From Mangrovimonas xylaniphaga (lineage in GTDB: Bacteria; Bacteroidota; Bacteroidia; Flavobacteriales; Flavobacteriaceae), in assembly GCF_001280435.1 (NCBI RefSeq), contig NZ_LBIP01000019.1:62001-126000 (forward strand): a stretch of 64,000 nucleotides of DNA, given 5' to 3'. Made by a program: the position numbers and the translations under genes. The notes under the pieces were generated by a model. It worked only from the letters and a program-made list of their open reading frames with translations, was not told the origin of the DNA and searched no databases. Shown one piece after another: positions 45,790-54,627 of the stretch (position 1 is its first letter; each line of letters begins with the position of its first letter).

Positions 45790-45805
45790 GTTACATTTGT
45801 AACCC
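45790..45805. promoter_or_regulatory. perfect palindrome GGTTACA-TT-TGTAACC upstream of the integrase
   Basis: Seven-bp perfect arms with a 2-bp centre, 85 bp before the integrase start. Related to the palindromes at 38510 and 41173. Confidence 0.55.
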
Positions 45806-45883
45806 TAGTAAAATTAAGGGTTTTGGGCTTTTTTTTGTTGTAATTTTTTGAAGCTTAAATAGGTGTGGATATGTGAAAAGTAC

Positions 45884-45955
45884 TCCCGCCTTCAGTACTG
45901 CAAAAATCCGTAACATGCTTGTTTGTCAAGAAGTTGCGGATTTTTTGTTTTTATA
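45884..45955 (+). repeat. right attachment-site repeat
   Basis: A 72-bp copy of the tRNA-Leu 3' end plus terminator (two differences from 28519-28590). By the usual logic of tRNA-targeted integration this is the displaced chromosomal end, so the sequence right of it (45956 onward) was once directly downstream of tRNA-Leu. Confidence 0.95.
45902..45945 (+). terminator. displaced tRNA-Leu terminator (right copy)
   Basis: Same 13-bp stem with an inner CTTG/CAAG hairpin as at 28537. The two base differences (45916, 45925) both fall in unpaired positions. Confidence 0.75.
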
Positions 45956-46034
45956 TGATTTTCTTCAAATTACTTGAGTAATCTGTTTATTTCCTTTTTG
46001 TTGGGAAATGTTTATTTCAATAGAGCTATTTTTC

Positions 46035-46610
46035 CTAACGTTTTTTAGGCGGCATGGTACCAAAAACAATGTCCCAAAGTGGCGAGCTTACCCCATAGGC
46101 TTTATCATCGAATTTGTGATGGTGTAAGTGATGGTGTTTCCATAGATACCGAAACCAATTTTTTGGAGGCCTTCGAGCATGGATGATGTAGTGGATATAT
46201 AAGTATGCAGCGTATCCAAAAAAGAATCCGGGCCAAAATAAATAGGTGTATTCTCCCATAATTACATAAAATAGGGCAAAGAAGAGTGCTCCAAGAAGTA
46301 TGGCAAGAGGAATGGGCATGGCCAGTAAGCCTTCGTCCTTAGGGTAGGCATGATGTACGCCATGAACCGTGTATTGCCAATTTGCTTCATTTTTATAATC
46401 TTCGCCGGAGTGGTATAAAAACCGATGGGCCAGGTATTCAATAAGGGTAAACAACAGGAGCCCTAAAATCAAGAGTAAAAGTTTGTTTGCAAAAAATAAG
46501 TCAATCTTAAAAAAGCTATAGATTAAAACGGCAAGGGATAATAGCAGGTAAACGCCCACTGCTAACATAGAGTTGGTTTTTACAACTTTGTAAGTCCTAT
46601 TTTCATTCAT
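46035..46610 (-). CDS. fatty-acid hydroxylase / sterol-desaturase superfamily membrane protein
   Basis: A 191-aa membrane protein with about four helices. The di-iron histidine clusters are EYLAHRFLYH, HGVHHAYPKD and KHHHLHHHKF. Related to FA2H-type enzymes that hydroxylate the acyl chain of lipids at C2; in Flavobacteriaceae these may act on sphingolipid-like or amino lipids. It is the first gene right of the island, transcribed towards it. The exact substrate is unknown. Confidence 0.88.
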   Translation of the reverse strand: MNENRTYKVVKTNSMLAVGVYLLLSLAVLIYSFFKIDLFFANKLLLLILGLLLFTLIEYLAHRFLYHSGEDYKNEANWQYTVHGVHHAYPKDEGLLAMPIPLAILLGALFFALFYVIMGEYTYLFWPGFFFGYAAYLYIHYIIHARRPPKNWFRYLWKHHHLHHHKFDDKAYGVSSPLWDIVFGTMPPKKR

Positions 46611-47009
46611 GCTACGACATTTTATTTCTTAAAAATAAAACACAAGGGAAGTGGCAAACCTTTGGCTCATTCCCTTTATGTCTAAATGCAAGGCGCATTA
46701 TTTTGGGGCTAGGTGCTATGGTTTAGCATACAATTTACAAAATTCTTGGATAAGGAGCTTGTTGAGACTTCTTTTGAATGTAAGTGTTCCTTTGAAGAGC
46801 CGTAAATTTTCAATTTTGAGAAATGGTCTCATTTATTGTTTCTTCAATAGAATGTTTGGAAAGGAATAGGAATGCAATTGGGTTAATTGGAGCTTGCTTG
46901 TTGAGGATGTAGTAAATTATAACCGTAATTTTTTTCTACCTTTCACAGAAACAATTTATTTTTGAGAATATTTCAAAAACCTAGAAACTTTAGGATTCAG
47001 TTTAAATTT
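46611..47009. other. 399-bp divergent intergenic region
   Basis: Separates the hydroxylase (minus) and the PUL regulator (plus) and should hold both promoters. TATTTTTG at 46957-46964 fits a -7 element for the regulator, but no good -33 element is seen. A 72-codon open frame (46651-46869) starting at GTG has no coding character and is not called. Confidence 0.6.
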
Positions 47010-49805
47010 ATGAAATTACGTTGTTTCAAGCTTTCTTTACTATTTTTTGTGGTAGCTATGGCTTCTTCATTTGCGCAATATGCTCCCTATTTTCAAAATT
47101 TTTCATTAGCAGAATATAAGGCAGGTAACCAGAACTGGGATGTTTCGAGAGCCGAAGGAGGAAAGGTGTATGTGGCCAACAGTAACGGTCTTTTAGAGTT
47201 TGACGGCTTAACTTGGACTCTAAATGAATTGCCCAACAAAACAACGGTACGTTCTGTTTTGGCATACAAGGATGTGGTATATACGGGATCTTACGAAGAA
47301 TTTGGGTATTGGAAGGCCAATGGAGATGGCAGGTTGCACTATACTTCCCTTTCGGATAATATTAAATCCCAGATATCCAACAATGAGGAAATTTGGCAGA
47401 TCATTGCCTTTAAGGACCGCGTCATTTTTAAATCCTTTCTTAATTTATATGTCTTGCTTCCTGATGGTGCAATTGATAAAATTAATCCCAGCTCCACCGT
47501 TATTTCTTGTAGCGTAGTGGGTGATCAACTGTTTGTAGCCACGCTAAACGATGGTATTTTCGTTTTGGAAGATGACGTGTTGAAACCCTTTTTGAGAGAT
47601 GACAGGTTATTGGACACCAAAGTGATTAAAATGGAGGCTTACCAAAATGGCGTTTTAATTGCAACTTCATTGAAAGGTTGTTTTCTGTATCGTAACAACC
47701 ATCTGTTCAAAACCTCATTTCCCATTAACGAAACCCTTATTAAGCATCAATTGAATGACTTTAGCATGTTCAAAGATGGAGGAATGGTGTTTGGAACCAT
47801 ACAGGATGGAGTATATATGACTAATGACAAAGGGAATGTGCTTTTTCATATCAACAAGGAAAATGGCTTGGAGAACAATACCATTCTTAGGCAGCACGTG
47901 GATATGGAACAAATGTTATGGTTGGGGCTAGACAATGGATTGGCATCGGTAGATTTGAGTAGCCATAACTATTTTTTCAATGATGTTTCCGGAAGGTTAG
48001 GTAGCGTGTATGATGTTATCAATTATCAAAATGTCATTTATATAGGAAGTAATACAGGGTTATTTTATTTAGATTCTCAAAACAAGTTACAATTTATTGA
48101 AGGGTCTCAAGGACAGGTTTGGAATTTGGAAGAAGTTGACGGTGAGCTTTTTTGTGGCCACAACGATGGCACCTATATTGTGGAAAACAAACAACTATTT
48201 CCTGTTTCAACCTTTACGGGGGGCTATACGATAAAAAAGGTGCCTGAAGCGGAAGATACATATGTTCAGGGATCCTATACGGGATTGATAAGGTATCATA
48301 AGAAATCTGGCGAATGGCAGGTGAAGCACTTGGGCAGAACGACGATGCCTATTCGATTTTTGGTGTTCGAAGATGAGCATACAGCTTGGGCGGCGCATGC
48401 CTATAAAGGTTTATATAAAGTGAAATTTGACAATGGATATGACACCATTACAAGTATAGAAAATTACGATGGCAAGGGAATTTGGTCCAATTTTAATGTG
48501 AGGGTTTACAAAATAAAGAATGATATCTGTTTTAAGACAAATGAAGGATGGCAAAAGTACGAGCCCATATTAGATAGTATTGTACCCTATAAATTGTTAA
48601 ATGAGAATTTTGGGAGGGAATCCTACGTCATTTCAGAAGATGATGTAGATAAGGTGGTCCTGAAAACAAAAAATGATGTGATAAGGTTTGTCTCTTTTGA
48701 AGATGACGAGGGAGACATGTTTTTGAGTAGCAGTTATTTTAAAAATAGGTTGATAGTTGGAAATGAAAATATATCAAAGATTACCGATTCAACATATGCA
48801 CTCAATTTGAATGATGGGTTCATGTTGATTGATGATGCATTGGACATGAGTCGAGAGTTAACCCTGCCGCAGGTGGAGAGTATTGAAATAGATAAGGAAC
48901 CCGTTGGTATGGATGTGTCGGGGCCGATTGAAATAGAATTTGACAAAAGTTTGGCTATAGCTGTATCTTCTCCAAAGTCTGAAAATCATTTTTTTGAATA
49001 CAGTTTTCTCAATTTAGATTCCAGCAAATGGTACAGAATGGATAGTCGTAAACTGGAATTGTCCAATTTGTCCAACGGAAATTATCAATTGGGTATAAGG
49101 GCTAGCAATGCATTTCAGGAGCATTCCCCCATGCGTGTTTTGGAAGTGTATATCCTGCCTCCATGGTATAAGGATACAATGGGATTTGTATTGTATGCTT
49201 TATTGATTGCAGCTCTCTTGGTGATTATTTATTTATATCATAGGCATAAAATAGAAAAGGAGCAGCGACTATTACAATTGAAATTTGAAAAGGAGCAGGA
49301 AGAGCTGCTTAGAAAAAAGACTCTTGAAAATGAAAAGGAAATAGTACACCTAAAAAATGAGTCCTTGCAAAATGAGTTGAAATTGAAAAGCAAGCAATTG
49401 GCCAATACGGCTATGGCTTTGGTTAAAAAGAATGAAACCCTTCAGGAAATTAAAAAGGAACTTTCCAAAAGCCAGGAAAGTTTTGATAATTACTATGCCT
49501 ATAAAAAGATTGTTAAAAAGGTGGACAATTCAATTGAGCATAAAGATGAGTGGAAAATTTTTGAATACAATTTCAATCAGGTGCATGAGGAATTTTTTAA
49601 TGGATTGAAATCAAAGTTTCCAAAGCTAACTCATAAAGATTTGAAGCTTTCGGCATACATCAAAATGAATTTGACCAATAAGGAGATTGCTCCGCTTATG
49701 AATATTTCCGTAAGGGGTGTGGAAACCCATAGATACCGTTTGAAAAAGAAATTTGATTTAGAGAATGATACTTCGTTGACGGATTTTTTGCATAATTTCA
49801 AATAA
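47010..49805 (+). CDS. PUL regulator: beta-propeller/Y_Y_Y sensor with LuxR-type HTH
   Basis: A 931-aa one-component membrane regulator. Signal peptide (KLSLLFFVVAMASSFAQ); a large periplasmic sensor of propeller repeats (~25-640, e.g. NGLLEFDGLTW, WLGLDNGLASVDL); a Y_Y_Y domain (~650-730, NHFFEYSFLNLDSSKWYRM ... YQLGIRASNA); one membrane helix (FVLYALLIAALLVIIYLY); a cytoplasmic coiled coil; and a C-terminal HTH (~870-931, DLKLSAYIKMNLTNKEIAPLMNISVRGVETHRYRLKKKF) like LuxR/GerE. There is no histidine kinase or receiver, unlike hybrid two-component PUL sensors. Start 47010 gives the signal peptide at the N-terminus; the longer frame to 46962 is unlikely. It most likely activates the downstream susC operon on sensing an oligosaccharide. 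Confidence 0.9.
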   Translation: MKLRCFKLSLLFFVVAMASSFAQYAPYFQNFSLAEYKAGNQNWDVSRAEGGKVYVANSNGLLEFDGLTWTLNELPNKTTVRSVLAYKDVVYTGSYEEFGYWKANGDGRLHYTSLSDNIKSQISNNEEIWQIIAFKDRVIFKSFLNLYVLLPDGAIDKINPSSTVISCSVVGDQLFVATLNDGIFVLEDDVLKPFLRDDRLLDTKVIKMEAYQNGVLIATSLKGCFLYRNNHLFKTSFPINETLIKHQLNDFSMFKDGGMVFGTIQDGVYMTNDKGNVLFHINKENGLENNTILRQHVDMEQMLWLGLDNGLASVDLSSHNYFFNDVSGRLGSVYDVINYQNVIYIGSNTGLFYLDSQNKLQFIEGSQGQVWNLEEVDGELFCGHNDGTYIVENKQLFPVSTFTGGYTIKKVPEAEDTYVQGSYTGLIRYHKKSGEWQVKHLGRTTMPIRFLVFEDEHTAWAAHAYKGLYKVKFDNGYDTITSIENYDGKGIWSNFNVRVYKIKNDICFKTNEGWQKYEPILDSIVPYKLLNENFGRESYVISEDDVDKVVLKTKNDVIRFVSFEDDEGDMFLSSSYFKNRLIVGNENISKITDSTYALNLNDGFMLIDDALDMSRELTLPQVESIEIDKEPVGMDVSGPIEIEFDKSLAIAVSSPKSENHFFEYSFLNLDSSKWYRMDSRKLELSNLSNGNYQLGIRASNAFQEHSPMRVLEVYILPPWYKDTMGFVLYALLIAALLVIIYLYHRHKIEKEQRLLQLKFEKEQEELLRKKTLENEKEIVHLKNESLQNELKLKSKQLANTAMALVKKNETLQEIKKELSKSQESFDNYYAYKKIVKKVDNSIEHKDEWKIFEYNFNQVHEEFFNGLKSKFPKLTHKDLKLSAYIKMNLTNKEIAPLMNISVRGVETHRYRLKKKFDLENDTSLTDFLHNFK

Positions 49806-50032
49806 AGCCCCTTCTAAATTATCTAAAACGCACTTTTTTTCTACGTCATTACTACTTCATTTAACGTTTTCGTAAACAACCTTGGAGACTAATTTGTACA
49901 TTTAGAATACGTCAAACAAGAAATCTTCCCTATCTAAAACCAAATGGCGTATTTAAAATGTAAATGGTTTTTTATAAATCATCCCAATACATTTTACCTT
50001 GGAATCAACTAATAATTCTAATTCAAATGTAT

Positions 50033-53000
50033 ATGAAAGCAAAAATTATTCTACTAACTTTTTTGTTGTTTTCTTTTGAAGTTTTCTGTCAGGAAATCAC
50101 AGTTAGTGGTGCAATTACTAGTGCTGAAGATGGCATGCCTCTCATAGGGGTTAACATCATTGTAAAGGGGACTACTAGAGGTGCTACTACAGATTTTGAC
50201 GGGAGGTATACTATTAATGTATCTAAAGGAGAACAACTCGAATTTACCTCCTTGGGGCTTAAACCTGTCACCATAACCGTAGGCGATGATACTATCATCA
50301 ACGTGGTTATGGAAGAAGATATTGAGTCTTTGGGTGAAATTGTTGTGGTGGGGTATGGTACCCAGAAAAAATCGGATTTGACCGGTTCCATTTCCACCGT
50401 AAAATCAGAGGAAATTGAAAAAACACCGGCCGCCAATGTTATGCAGTCTATGCAAGGAAAGGTCGCAGGTGTGCAAGTGGTTAGTGCCGGTTCTCCTGGT
50501 GACTCTCCAACTATTCGTCTACGTGGACTTGGGAGTTACGATACCAGCAATGCCAATCCTTTATATGTAGTGGACGGGATGTTCTATAACAATATCGATT
50601 TCCTGAACTCAAAGGATATTGAGACTCTAACGGTACTAAAAGATGCGTCTTCCTCTGCAATTTATGGTGTAAGGGCAGCCAATGGGGTGGTAATCATTAC
50701 CACTAAATCTGGGGTGCGTGAGAGAAAACCTCAATTTGAATATGATGGCTATACGGGAGTACAATATGCCCAAAATGTTGTGAAGATGGCTAATGCCGAA
50801 CAATTTGTGACTATGGCCTATGAATCCGGATCTCAGGCAGATGTGGATTACGTGTTAAATGCTATGGAGCGCTTTGGTAGAAGTAGGGTGAATCCTAATG
50901 TGCCAAATGTCAATACCGATTGGTACAAGGAAATTTTAAGACCAGCCACCATCTCCAGTCATAGTATTGGTGTGAGTGGGGGAAGCGAGAATACAACCTA
51001 TTCTGTGGGGACCAACTATTTTGCCCAGGAAGGAATTTTGGATATGAAAAACGAATATGAGCGTTTTAATATTAGATCCAAAATAGACATCAATATTACG
51101 GATCGCTTCAGAACGGGAGTGAATTCTATTTTCAGTAACGCAACCAAATACAATGCGGAAAATGGGGCTTGGTTCAAAGCGTATTTTGCAGTGCCAATCA
51201 TGCCAGTATATGATGAACAGAATACCGAAGCAACGCCTATCAGATATTCCAATGCGCAGTTATTGGGTTACCGTGGTACACAAAACCCATTTCCGGATAT
51301 GAGCTATAACAACAACCAGTTGAAAATACGAAAGTTGTTGACCAATATTTATTTTGAATATGAGTTCGTGCCAGATAAATTGACCTTTAAAACCAGTTAC
51401 AGTCATGACTTTTCTGCGCTGGATGAGCGTTATGTAGATTTACCATATACTCTTGGAAATAATGTTCAGACCATTTCTTCGATAAGACAAAACCAATTGA
51501 CATATTCCAATCAAATTTGGGATAATATCCTAACCTATAATGATAGTTATGGGGATCACAATTTAACCCTTATGGCAGGAACGTCCTACAGAGATGAGGC
51601 CAGTCATAAGCTGAATGTGAGAGGGGAGAATATCACAGGTATTGGTTACGAATCTTCTTGGTACTTGAATTTTGCGGAAGATGGGTCGATTGTCTTGGCC
51701 GGTGACGGTGACGATGGAGATATTGGAAGACGCTTGTATGGCGTGTCCTATTTTGCAAGAGCCGCTTATAACTATAAAGAAAAGTATTTACTATACGGAA
51801 CCATTAGAGCGGACGGTTCTTCCAAATTCACCAAAGACCCTTGGGGGTATTTCCCTTCAGTAGGTATTGGATGGGTGATTTCTTCAGAAGACTTCATGAA
51901 CGAGAATGGTGTTTTCGATTATCTGAAATTAAGAGCGAGTTGGGGAGAATTGGGTAATGACAATGTTGCGGCAAGTTCAGGATCCAATACCATTACCAAC
52001 ATCTCTATTCCAATAGGTGATGTACAAACACCAGGGTTTACCTCAACCTCAACCTTTACCAACAATACATGGGAGGTTATTGAGGAAAAAAACTTCGGAC
52101 TTAACTTAAAAACATTCAATAATCGCTTGTCTATCGATGCCGATTATTACATCAGGGATACCAAAAATGCCATCATGCCGGTATTTGTTCCAATTATTAA
52201 CTCAAATGTATTGAGAAACTCAGGGGTAATCAGAAACCAAGGATTTGAAATTGGGTTGAATTGGGATCAAGCCGTGAATGATGACTTCAGTTATCATATT
52301 GGGGCCAACTTCACAACCTTGAAGAATGAAGCGAGAAGCTTGACAGATCCTTATATCGATTCTGGTTCTGCCGAATTCCGTCAAAGAACTATGGTGGGTG
52401 AGCCAATTCAGGCCTTTTTTGGATATGAAACTGCTGGAGTATACCAAAACCAAGCGCAAGTTGATGCAGATCCAATTGCCGTTGAAAATGGTTTAGAGCC
52501 GGGAGATTTAATTTACCGCGACCAAAATAACGATGGAGTTATCAATGATGATGACCGAGTGGTATTAGGATCCTTTTTACCGTCCTTTATGTATGGTGGA
52601 AACATAGGCGTGTCTTACAAAGGCTTTGATTTGTCAGTAGCAGTCTATGGGCAAACAGGTAACAAAATACTCAACAGAAAAAGAGGAGAAATCATCTTTA
52701 CCCAAGATACCAATATGGATGCAGACCTTGCTATAAATAGATGGCATGGAGAAGGTACCAGTAATTCTTACCCCTCTTCAAAAGGGTTGCGTAAGGGTTG
52801 GAACCAAAAAATGAGCAATTTTTGGGTAGAGGACGGAGATTTCTTTAGAATACAAAATATTCAATTGTCATATACAATTTTGGGTGAAAAACTGGCAGGC
52901 AAAAACATGCCCGAAACAAGACTCACCTTTACTGCAGAAAGACCGTTTACATTCTTCAAGTACAACGGATTTGATCCAGAAGTTGCTAATGGAGTGGATA

Positions 53001-53056
53001 GACAAACCTATCCAATACCAGCAGTATATACAATTGGACTTAACATAAAAATTTAA
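50033..53056 (+). CDS. SusC-like TonB-dependent outer-membrane transporter
   Basis: A protein of about 1007 aa: signal peptide (KAKIILLTFLLFSFEVFCQ), an N-terminal carboxypeptidase-D-regulatory-like domain (ITVSGAITSAEDGMPLIGVNIIVKG), a plug (VMQSMQGKVAGVQVVSAGSPGDSPTIRLRG, VLKDASSSAIYGVRAANGVV) and a barrel ending in YTIGLNIKI. ATG 50027 (two codons earlier) is equally possible; the frame further upstream is not a signal peptide. It imports oligosaccharides with the SusD lipoprotein. First gene of the PUL operon. Confidence 0.96.
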   Translation: MKAKIILLTFLLFSFEVFCQEITVSGAITSAEDGMPLIGVNIIVKGTTRGATTDFDGRYTINVSKGEQLEFTSLGLKPVTITVGDDTIINVVMEEDIESLGEIVVVGYGTQKKSDLTGSISTVKSEEIEKTPAANVMQSMQGKVAGVQVVSAGSPGDSPTIRLRGLGSYDTSNANPLYVVDGMFYNNIDFLNSKDIETLTVLKDASSSAIYGVRAANGVVIITTKSGVRERKPQFEYDGYTGVQYAQNVVKMANAEQFVTMAYESGSQADVDYVLNAMERFGRSRVNPNVPNVNTDWYKEILRPATISSHSIGVSGGSENTTYSVGTNYFAQEGILDMKNEYERFNIRSKIDINITDRFRTGVNSIFSNATKYNAENGAWFKAYFAVPIMPVYDEQNTEATPIRYSNAQLLGYRGTQNPFPDMSYNNNQLKIRKLLTNIYFEYEFVPDKLTFKTSYSHDFSALDERYVDLPYTLGNNVQTISSIRQNQLTYSNQIWDNILTYNDSYGDHNLTLMAGTSYRDEASHKLNVRGENITGIGYESSWYLNFAEDGSIVLAGDGDDGDIGRRLYGVSYFARAAYNYKEKYLLYGTIRADGSSKFTKDPWGYFPSVGIGWVISSEDFMNENGVFDYLKLRASWGELGNDNVAASSGSNTITNISIPIGDVQTPGFTSTSTFTNNTWEVIEEKNFGLNLKTFNNRLSIDADYYIRDTKNAIMPVFVPIINSNVLRNSGVIRNQGFEIGLNWDQAVNDDFSYHIGANFTTLKNEARSLTDPYIDSGSAEFRQRTMVGEPIQAFFGYETAGVYQNQAQVDADPIAVENGLEPGDLIYRDQNNDGVINDDDRVVLGSFLPSFMYGGNIGVSYKGFDLSVAVYGQTGNKILNRKRGEIIFTQDTNMDADLAINRWHGEGTSNSYPSSKGLRKGWNQKMSNFWVEDGDFFRIQNIQLSYTILGEKLAGKNMPETRLTFTAERPFTFFKYNGFDPEVANGVDRQTYPIPAVYTIGLNIKI

Positions 53057-53066
53057 AAATCGCATT

Positions 53067-54605
53067 ATGAAAAATATAGAAAGATTAATAACAAAAGGTG
53101 CCTTGGCATTGTTGGTCTTGGTCGGTTTTCAGGGCTGTAACAGTAAGCTTGACGAGCAGGAAGGGCAGCTTAATACAGGGGATGTGGATTATACAAACAC
53201 CAGTGATATGATCCTTCCTTTAATTGGTGCTTATCAGGCATTTTATACCAGAGGATGGGAAGAACCACTATTGTTATCTGTTAGAGGAGACGATGTTAAT
53301 GCAGGAGGTTTGGGAGATCAACAGGATTTTGCAGAAACAGATTTGTTCAATTACAATAAGGACTATTGGATGTACAATTCTCTTTGGAATCTGCACTATT
53401 CAGACATTGCAAGTGTGAATAACGCTTCCGAATTGATCCAGAGCTATAAAGATTTCGCCGATGAAAGCTATTATGACGAAGCCGATCAATACATGGCGGA
53501 AACCAGAGTGCTAAGAGCCTATTTACACCTAAATTTAGCAAAGGTTTGGGGAGATATATTCATTATCAACACTTCTCAACCCGATGGGGAAATTGCGCAA
53601 GGGGTGGCAACAAAAGAAGAAGTGATGCAGTACATTTCAGACATGATGGACGAGGCTATTCCAAATTTGCCGGACATGAGGCCTAACCAAAGAAATGATG
53701 TGCAGGGAGGGGTTACCCAATATACGGCCTATGCTATCAAGGCGTTAGCAAATCTAGAAATGGAGAATTACCAAGAGGTGGCCAATGCTTGTGGAGCGAT
53801 TATAAATTCCAATAAGTTTTCACTGTATCCTGATTTTTATCAACTGTTTAAGATACCTGGAGAGCTAAGTGATGAAAGCCTTTTGGAAATGCAATTCTCA
53901 GATTATGGTTCTGGAACAGGAGATACCTTTTACCATACCTATGCCCCTTTTGGACCTCAAGGCTGGACGCCGGCGAGAGCCAATGCCGAAGGCGGTTGGG
54001 GATTCTATGAGCCTAGTATGAAGTTTATCAAGTTTATGTTGGATAGAGGGGAAGAGGTTCGTTTGCAAACCAGTGTATTGTTTACAGATCGAGGTTTGGA
54101 TGAATTGATGGACGACCCTAATTATGCAACACTTCCAAGTTGGATTTCCAATACAACACCAGATGGAGATGTTATTAACGATTATTCTAGAGCCTTATTT
54201 GCAAGTGGAAAACATTATTTGCCATCCGTACAGTTAACGGAAGGTAGAAATGCCTATGGGGCAGGGAAAAACATGATTTGCATTAGGTATGCAGAGGTGT
54301 TATTAATGTATGCCGAAGCACTTACCCGTGGGGCAAGTGGTAACGGTATGACTGCAGACCAGGCGGTGAATTTAGTAAGAGAAAGAGCAGGATTGTCTTC
54401 TCTGTCAGGAGTGACCTCTCAAGATGTAATGGACGAGAAATTTGCAGAATTGGCTATGGAATGGGGGATTCGTTACTATGATATGATCAGGCTAAACGAA
54501 TACAATGAGTTAAGCTATGATGGAAGAACTTTTTCTGCAGATAAAGAATTGTTGCCTTATCCACAAGCTCAAGTAGATGCCTTACCATTAGGAAACGGAA
54601 ACTAA
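53067..54605 (+). CDS. SusD/RagB-like surface glycan-binding lipoprotein
   Basis: A 512-aa lipoprotein with lipobox LVGFQGC (Cys24), then the SusD TPR-helix scaffold (MAETRVLRAYLHLNLAKVWGDI is the diagnostic segment) and the C-terminal RYAEVLLMYAEALTR ... LVRERAGL helices, ending with YPQAQVDA. It forms the lid on SusC and binds the glycan. It starts 10 bp after susC. Confidence 0.96.
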   Translation: MKNIERLITKGALALLVLVGFQGCNSKLDEQEGQLNTGDVDYTNTSDMILPLIGAYQAFYTRGWEEPLLLSVRGDDVNAGGLGDQQDFAETDLFNYNKDYWMYNSLWNLHYSDIASVNNASELIQSYKDFADESYYDEADQYMAETRVLRAYLHLNLAKVWGDIFIINTSQPDGEIAQGVATKEEVMQYISDMMDEAIPNLPDMRPNQRNDVQGGVTQYTAYAIKALANLEMENYQEVANACGAIINSNKFSLYPDFYQLFKIPGELSDESLLEMQFSDYGSGTGDTFYHTYAPFGPQGWTPARANAEGGWGFYEPSMKFIKFMLDRGEEVRLQTSVLFTDRGLDELMDDPNYATLPSWISNTTPDGDVINDYSRALFASGKHYLPSVQLTEGRNAYGAGKNMICIRYAEVLLMYAEALTRGASGNGMTADQAVNLVRERAGLSSLSGVTSQDVMDEKFAELAMEWGIRYYDMIRLNEYNELSYDGRTFSADKELLPYPQAQVDALPLGNGN

Positions 54606-54627
54606 AACGACTTTAAACGAATTTAAG

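Larger units (their letters stand above)
28519..45883. mobile_element. 17.4-kb tRNA-Leu-integrated defence-like island
   Basis: Unit between the left copy of the 72-bp repeat and the start of the right copy. It carries a tyrosine integrase next to the right repeat, a 314-aa Cys-motif protein, an excisionase-like HTH protein, two 56-aa ORFs, a primase-helicase-like ATPase, and cargo (type I RM with extras, AAA ATPase, AbiC-like membrane protein, cysteine-protease pair). No relaxase, type IV secretion, capsid, portal or terminase gene is seen, so it would need a helper for transfer: a phage satellite, a mobilisable element or a decayed one. Codon use and AT content look somewhat AT-richer than the flanks by eye. 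Confidence 0.93.

Noticed and set aside
28519-45955. CRISPR array in the repeat-rich island regions
   Set aside because: The CAACGGTT boxes are 8-11 bp with no 25-40 bp repeats or unique spacers, and no cas gene is present.
46651-46869. 72-codon frame starting with GTG upstream of the PUL regulator
   Set aside because: No protein-like character or family resemblance, and it sits in the divergent promoter region.
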